This document shows positions 59,587 through 64,000 of a DNA stretch of 64,000 bases, piece after piece (positions within the stretch are counted from its first letter, which is position 1; each line of letters starts with the position of its first letter). Source of the stretch: Diphasiastrum complanatum (Eukaryota > Streptophyta > Lycopodiopsida > Lycopodiales > Lycopodiaceae); the NCBI GenBank assembly GCA_029204225.1, contig CM055109.1:20886349-20950348 (forward strand), written 5' to 3'. The notes beneath the pieces were generated by a model. The model saw nothing but the letters and a program-made list of their open reading frames with translations. It did not search any database and had not been told where the DNA came from. A program made the position numbers and the translations under genes.

Positions 59587-59759
59587 AGTTTGCTCATCAT
59601 TGATTCATTACCATCATATTTTGTTGCTTACCATGCTAGATTGTGGTTAAGCCATATCTTCTAAACTATATCTTGTTAATCAATCTAGAATCGGGTTATT
59701 GTGCTAATCACAAAGCTTGATTTGACCCATCATACTTGTGGACATTCCCCACACGTGTA
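59587..59759 (+). mobile_element. 3' LTR remnant of C11
   Basis: GCTCATCATTGATTCATTAC...CATTCCCCACACGTGTA aligns with 55785-55945, the end of the 5' LTR. The last 20 bases are missing and most of the LTR is deleted. Confidence 0.85.
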
Positions 59760-60462
59760 AAAGCCACCCCAAATCCGCTACAGCTCCCTGGCTGATCCAC
59801 GGCACTCCACGGCCATCTAACACCTGATGCGCGCTGCTAGGACGCCCCTCTGTGGCACTTCATAGATCCAAAAAATCTATCCTACATCCAAAGTTCCATT
59901 ACTTTGTGACTGTAAATCCTAGCTTGAGAAATAGAGAGATTTCTTGGGCTCTGCTCAGTATTTTCCTGAGCTTTCTCTTACATATTTCTTCCACACTGAG
60001 GTTGCCCTACCTCCAATGCCCTGATGCAATTTACGATTCTGAAATCGGTGCGGTATTGACTCCAAATAGTTTGATTTCCCAGAAATCTGTCAACACCCCA
60101 CAAAACTGGAAATTTTCCAAATTTTCTCCGTTTTCAACCAAATTTGCTCCTGTAAATTGCCATGGCTCTCCATCACTGCTCTTTGCATACCCATGCAAGC
60201 CCTGTTGTGCCAAACGACTATCCACACAGTGAATTATGAGGCCACCATCAATGATTTTTTCAAAACCACCGAAACTGCAAGATTCTCCATGAATTCTCCC
60301 CGGGATCCACCTACGATGATCGTTCTGATCTTCCTCGAAGCTCCGATTGAAGGAACTTTGCGGTCTCTAGCCATCCGGATTGCCGATACCCTGTATGGAG
60401 TCCTCTCTCCTGAGACGCTTTGAGTGCTATTTCTCTTTGAGCTTTGAGTGCAACACCTTGAC
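59760..60462 (-). other. Leader/5' internal part of copia C12
   Basis: Downstream (minus strand) of a PBS. Less AT-rich than the surroundings. Open frames at 59852-60232 (+) and 60225-60031 (-) have no recognised domain. No gag homology found. Confidence 0.55.
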
Positions 60463-60474
60463 GCTCTGATACCA
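60463..60474 (-). other. Primer binding site of C12
   Basis: Minus-strand TGGTATCAGAGC, perfect. It is 11 bases from the LTR end CCTAACA. Confidence 0.88.
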
Positions 60475-60485
60475 AGTTGAAATTC

Positions 60486-60950
60486 TGTTAGGATCTAGTG
60501 TAGTATGCATATCACATCACACAATCACCGTAGCCACTCCTCACAAGCTCTCAAAGATGGCACAACAAAAGTTCTTAGATTACAAAGAAACATTGTACAT
60601 ATAGAGTATTCACAAACTGCATGAAAATGCAGGTGTCCTAAAATTGGCCTACCACCTGTCAAACTAAGGTCGGGCCCAATATGGCCAAATTCAACCGACA
60701 AACTTGGGACATGCCCCCAAGTATAGCAATACTGTAAATAACTCTTTACATGCTAATTCTTCCTATGTGTGGCTACTCGGCTAACCCAAGTAGCCATCTA
60801 CGGGATCAGTGCCCGATCAATATATCCTAACGGGTCACGTCCCAAACACAACCATATACAATAAACCAAATAAACTGTACACCAATTACGTCATCACATT
60901 TAGAGCTTACATAAAATGTATATCAGATTAACTCTGATTTCTAACTCACA
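60486..60950 (-). mobile_element. 5' LTR of C12
   Basis: Minus-strand TGTGAGTTAGAAATC at 60950 to CCTAACA at 60486, 465 bp, placed correctly before the PBS. No second copy in the window. No TATA box confirmed. Confidence 0.75.
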
Positions 60951-61781
60951 TATGATCAAAAGGGTAAGCAAGTAGTTTATGGAAATTATGATGCTTTCCT
61001 AACCTCTTTGGATGAGCCTACAAGTGTAGATCAAGCAAGGAAAGAAGAGAAGTGGATCCAAGCAATGGATCTCGAGTATCAAGCTCTTATGAAGAATGGA
61101 ACATGGAGATTGGTGGAGTTGCCTAAGGACAAGAAAGCTACTGGATGAAAATGGATATTCAAGGTGAAGACAAACCAAGATGGATCTATCAACAAGTACA
61201 AATCAAGTTAGTGGCAAAAGGATATGCTCAACAACAAGGGATTGACTATGATGAGACCTTTGCACCCGTGGCAAAGGTGGTAAGAATTTGAGTCATCATT
61301 TCACTTGTTACACTTTATGGATGGGATCTATGGCAAATGGACATTTCAAATGCATTCTTGAATGGTGATCTTGAGGAGGAAGTGTACATGGAGCAACCCG
61401 AGAGCTACATTTCATCAACAAAGCCAAATCATGTGTGTCTTCTACAAAAGAGTTTGTATGGCCTTAAGCAAGCACCAAGGAGCTGGTATGCTAAGCTTAG
61501 CACTTTTTTACTCTCTCAAGGCTCTGTTATGAGTGAGTATGATCATTCACTTTATTATAGATTTGCTGGAAATGATGTTACCATCTTGCTAATCTATGTG
61601 GCATCTTGAGTGGTGGAGACAATCAAGATGTGGAGGATATCAAGAATGCTCTTAAGAAGGAGTTTGAGGTGCATGATCTTGGTAATTTGCATTACATTTT
61701 GGGAATAGAATCATTAGATCTTCTCAATCTACTTTCATTTGTCAAGAGAAGTATGCTAATTCTACTCTAGAAAGATTTCAT
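60951..61781 (+). pseudogene. Copia C13 reverse transcriptase
   Basis: DEPTSVDQARKEEKWIQAMD, stop near 61146, KWIFKVKTNQDGSINKYK, frameshift, VAKGYAQQQGIDYDETFAPVAKV, stop near 61289, WQMDISNAFLNGDLEEEVYMEQPESY (open 61337-61609), YGLKQAPRSWY, and ILLIYVAS followed by a stop: the YVDD catalytic pair is lost. Then FEVHDLGNLHYILGI with frameshift. The 5' half is missing at the C12 LTR. Confidence 0.93.
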
Positions 61782-62564
61782 ATGGTAGATGCAAAAGCTA
61801 CTGATACACCTATGGAGTCTCATGTAAAGCTAACTATAAGAGGTAATGAAAGATCCTTCGAGGACATTACTCTCTATAGGAAGCTAGTTGGTTCACTTAT
61901 CTATCTAACCATTACTAGACTTGATCTAAGCTATTGTGTTGGAGGATTGAGTCAATTCATGCAAGATCCTAGTGAGGAGCATTGGAAGCTAGGAAGGCGA
62001 GTTTTGAGGTACATCATTGGAACTCGAGATTTTGGCATATTGTATGAGGGATCATCACTTAATCTTTTTGGATTTTCAGATTCGGACTATGCTGGAGATG
62101 TAATGAATAGGAAATCCATTAGTGCTTATTGTATTTTCATAGGTGATGGAGCTATATCATGGATGTCAAAGAAACAAGCCACTATCTCATTGTCATCTAG
62201 TGAGGCCGAGTACAAAGCTCTTACACATTGCACAAAGGAAATGGTATGGATCAAGAGGATGATCAAGGATCTTCACTTGCTGGAACTTTCAGAGAGCCCA
62301 ATCATGTTTTGTGACAATCCATCAACCCAAAGAATGACATCCAATTCTATCTTTCATGCTAGGAGCAAGCATATTGAGATACAATATCACTTTGTGAGAG
62401 AGCAAGTCATTACAAAGGAGATGGAGCTTCAACATGTGTCTTCAAGGGAATGTATAGCTGATATTTTCACCAAAGAATTGGGAAAAGACTTGTTCATGAA
62501 GCATAGGACTTCACTTGGAGTGTTATCAAATTCTATGTTAGAACTAGTTGAAGAGGGAGTGTGA
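61782..62564 (+). CDS. C13 RNase H and connection domain, intact frame
   Basis: A 260-codon uninterrupted frame: LVGSLIYLTITRLDLSYCVGGLSQFM, SDSDYAGDVMNRKSISAY, SLSSSEAEYKALTHCTKEM, MFCDNPSTQ, FHARSKHIEIQYHFVREQV, and ECIADIFTKELGKDLFMKH. The D-E-D-D set of RNase H (DSDY, SEAEY, FCDN, IADIF) is visible. Nothing else in C13 is functional, so this is an intact module of a dead element rather than a gene. The end TGA lies in the first bases of the LTR. Confidence 0.85.
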   Translation: MVDAKATDTPMESHVKLTIRGNERSFEDITLYRKLVGSLIYLTITRLDLSYCVGGLSQFMQDPSEEHWKLGRRVLRYIIGTRDFGILYEGSSLNLFGFSDSDYAGDVMNRKSISAYCIFIGDGAISWMSKKQATISLSSSEAEYKALTHCTKEMVWIKRMIKDLHLLELSESPIMFCDNPSTQRMTSNSIFHARSKHIEIQYHFVREQVITKEMELQHVSSRECIADIFTKELGKDLFMKHRTSLGVLSNSMLELVEEGV

Positions 62565-63204
62565 ATGATTCAACTAGTTTCATCACATTTTGCTATATTT
62601 CCATATTTGGCATATTGAGGCCAAAACTTGTTTTAGACTTAGAGATTGACTTTTCAAAGTTCATTACTCTAAATTTCATTTGAATGAACACTTTTTGAAA
62701 GTGTGGGAAAGTTAGAATACGAGTTTGAGTAGATTCAAATTTGAATAGTTGAGTACATTGAATCTAGACCCAAAATTAGTAGGGCTAGCATTTTGGTGGA
62801 AAAGCCAAGTGGCCAAATAGGGTCTGGACCTGCTATAAAAGGATGTAACTCGTGGAGAGATTGGTCTTCTCTCTTTTCTATCTCATTTCATGCTTATACA
62901 TGGTTCTCTTGGGTTCTACTATCCATTGGTGCACTATCTTGGTGATTGCTTGCAATTCTATGTGTAGAATGATCTACATTTGCTATTTTTGGATCCACAC
63001 GTGTGAAATATAGTAGCTTGCTGGTTTTGTACGGACAACAACAACACTTTTTCATTCAAGTTTGATCAAGTTCTATTGGTGTTTGCATCTCATTTTGTGT
63101 GTAGATGCTGATTTTTCTACATGGGTGAGATTGGTAGTGTATTTCTCTTTCTAACCAAAGATCATTCAAGTAGATTGGATCATAATGATCTGAAATCTTT
63201 CACA
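62560..63204 (+). mobile_element. 3' LTR of C13
   Basis: TGTGAATGATTCAAC...ATCTTTCACA after purine tract AAGAGGGAG, 645 bp; sister of the solo LTR at 44973-45622. Includes CTATAAAAGGATG (TATA box, 62834) and CACACGTGTG at 62996-63005. Confidence 0.93.
62834..62841 (+). promoter_or_regulatory. TATA box of C13 LTR
   Basis: CTATAAAAGGATG, also present in the solo LTR near 45247. Followed 60 bp later by a T/C-rich tract, as in plant LTR promoters. Confidence 0.6.
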
Positions 63205-63340
63205 GTTTTCAACCTAGATTTTTGGTAAATGTGGAGACGAAGTCTGTTAAGATCCAGAAAGTTGTGAATATGTATAAAATGTTGCAAGTGGCTCGTGATT
63301 GTGTCCGGAGTGCTCAGGATAGAGCTAAGCACTGTGCTGG
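63205..63340 (+). pseudogene. Chromovirus-like integrase C-terminal remnant Ch2
   Basis: The translation VNMYKMLQVARDCVRSAQDRAKHCA matches the helical C-terminal stretch of plant gypsy integrases. C13 has inserted immediately before it. The rest of the integrase is absent. Confidence 0.65.
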
Positions 63341-63384
63341 GGCTGAAGTGGTTATGGTTTTGACTAGCTATTTCCTATTGGTTG

Positions 63385-63466
63385 GGTGGTTTCTGCTCCA
63401 CAGGTGTCCTTTTGGTTGGCATGTGATAGATTATTAAAGATCTTTACTTGGCAATCGTTATAGTTA
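63385..63466 (+). mobile_element. LTR fragment of Ch2
   Basis: GGTTGGGTGGTTTCTG...GTCCTTTTGGTTGGCATGTGATAGA...CGTTATAG matches 10750-10864, the Ch1 LTR end. Confidence 0.6.
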
Positions 63467-64000
63467 GTCCTCATTATAATTTGTAAAATTGGTATAAGTG
63501 AAAATGTACTAACTTCTATATTTTAATTGGGATATCTTTCTTAAGTCTCTTAGAAAGCATAGACATATGACATACTCTTCAAATAGGTAACTTGTAACAT
63601 TGCCTATTCAATACACGTCAGTGTTACTAGTTTCTCATTTCTAAAGAAAGCGATCGGCCAAACCATCTTGGTACCATATCAGGGCGAGTGCCATACTGGA
63701 AAAACTTGACCTTCCGTATCCATTTCTAAGCATAGTCATTACATAGTTATATGTAGAAGACATATCATATGGATCTTGGTTTAAACCAACTGTTCCATTA
63801 AACCTTTTGCATTCCATCGCTGGAATGTAGCGATGGTGCTTCCAAAGTGATATCATACATAAAAATCAGATGAGTGAGTGGCTATCTCGCAGATATGATA
63901 GCCAGCTACTCTCATTATCACAACCACATGTGATTGTCAGTGATTATCAACGCTACCTGCCCGCGATTATCATCGCTGACAACACTGCCTTGTTTCTATT
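63467..64000. other. No gene recognised
   Basis: AT-rich sequence with a 71-codon minus-strand frame (63856-63641) that I cannot assign. No repeat shared with other parts of the window. Confidence 0.55.

Overview
This window is eukaryotic nuclear DNA from a plant and is essentially a graveyard of nested LTR retrotransposons. I found no host protein-coding gene, no tRNA or rRNA gene, no CRISPR array and no bacterial-type operon. The plant assignment rests on the abundance of Ty1/copia elements primed at TGGTATCAGAGC (initiator tRNA-Met type), Ty3/gypsy elements primed at TTGGTGCG... and TTTGGCGTCG... sites, and plant-style gag zinc knuckles. The sequence is AT-rich. Repeated nesting with old, frame-broken elements suggests a large, repeat-rich genome; a gymnosperm or other large-genome plant is plausible, but the species cannot be fixed from the sequence. 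Layout (labels are mine: C = copia, G = gypsy, Ch = chromovirus-like). 1-7.6 kb: copia pol fragment C1 (+), a microsatellite with a small repeat element, a gypsy integrase tail, copia C2 (-) whose broken 5' end abuts the 5' LTR of copia C3 (+, same LTR family), and a pair of ~290-bp direct repeats lying in C3 gag. 7.6-13.3 kb: palindromic GC-rich foldback repeats, an L-family LTR, a copia gag (-), a chromovirus-like LTR end/PBS/gag/protease (+), and a region rich in TTTTTCGC motifs. 13.3-25.5 kb: gypsy G1 (-), split by copia C6 (-), which is itself split by an L-family LTR. 25.5-31.3 kb: L-family LTR, copia C7 (+) and C8 (-) 3' ends facing each other, AT-rich DNA, a second foldback element and a candidate mini-Helitron. 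31.9-50.7 kb: gypsy G2 (+), complete with 2.7-kb LTRs and a perfect CAGTA target duplication; it carries copia C9 (40001-46314, two 250-bp LTRs), which in turn carries a 650-bp solo LTR flanked by a perfect GATAC duplication. 50.7-54 kb: two families of degenerate minisatellite, a (GA)n tract, a second copy of the small repeat and a 26-bp AT-rich tandem array. 54-64 kb: copia gag C10 (+) interrupted by copia C11 (+), then copia LTR/leader C12 (-), copia C13 (+) with a complete RNase H frame and 3' LTR, and a chromovirus integrase tail. The genes do not act together as a pathway: each block is a decayed gag-pol module (capsid, protease, integrase, reverse transcriptase, RNase H). All elements carry stops, frameshifts or lost catalytic residues, so none looks autonomous now. 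The most informative signals are the three-level nesting clocked by target duplications, a reverse-transcriptase fragment lying upstream of gag in G2, the foldback GC palindromes, the microsatellite-linked repeat pair, the Helitron-like terminus and the tandem arrays.
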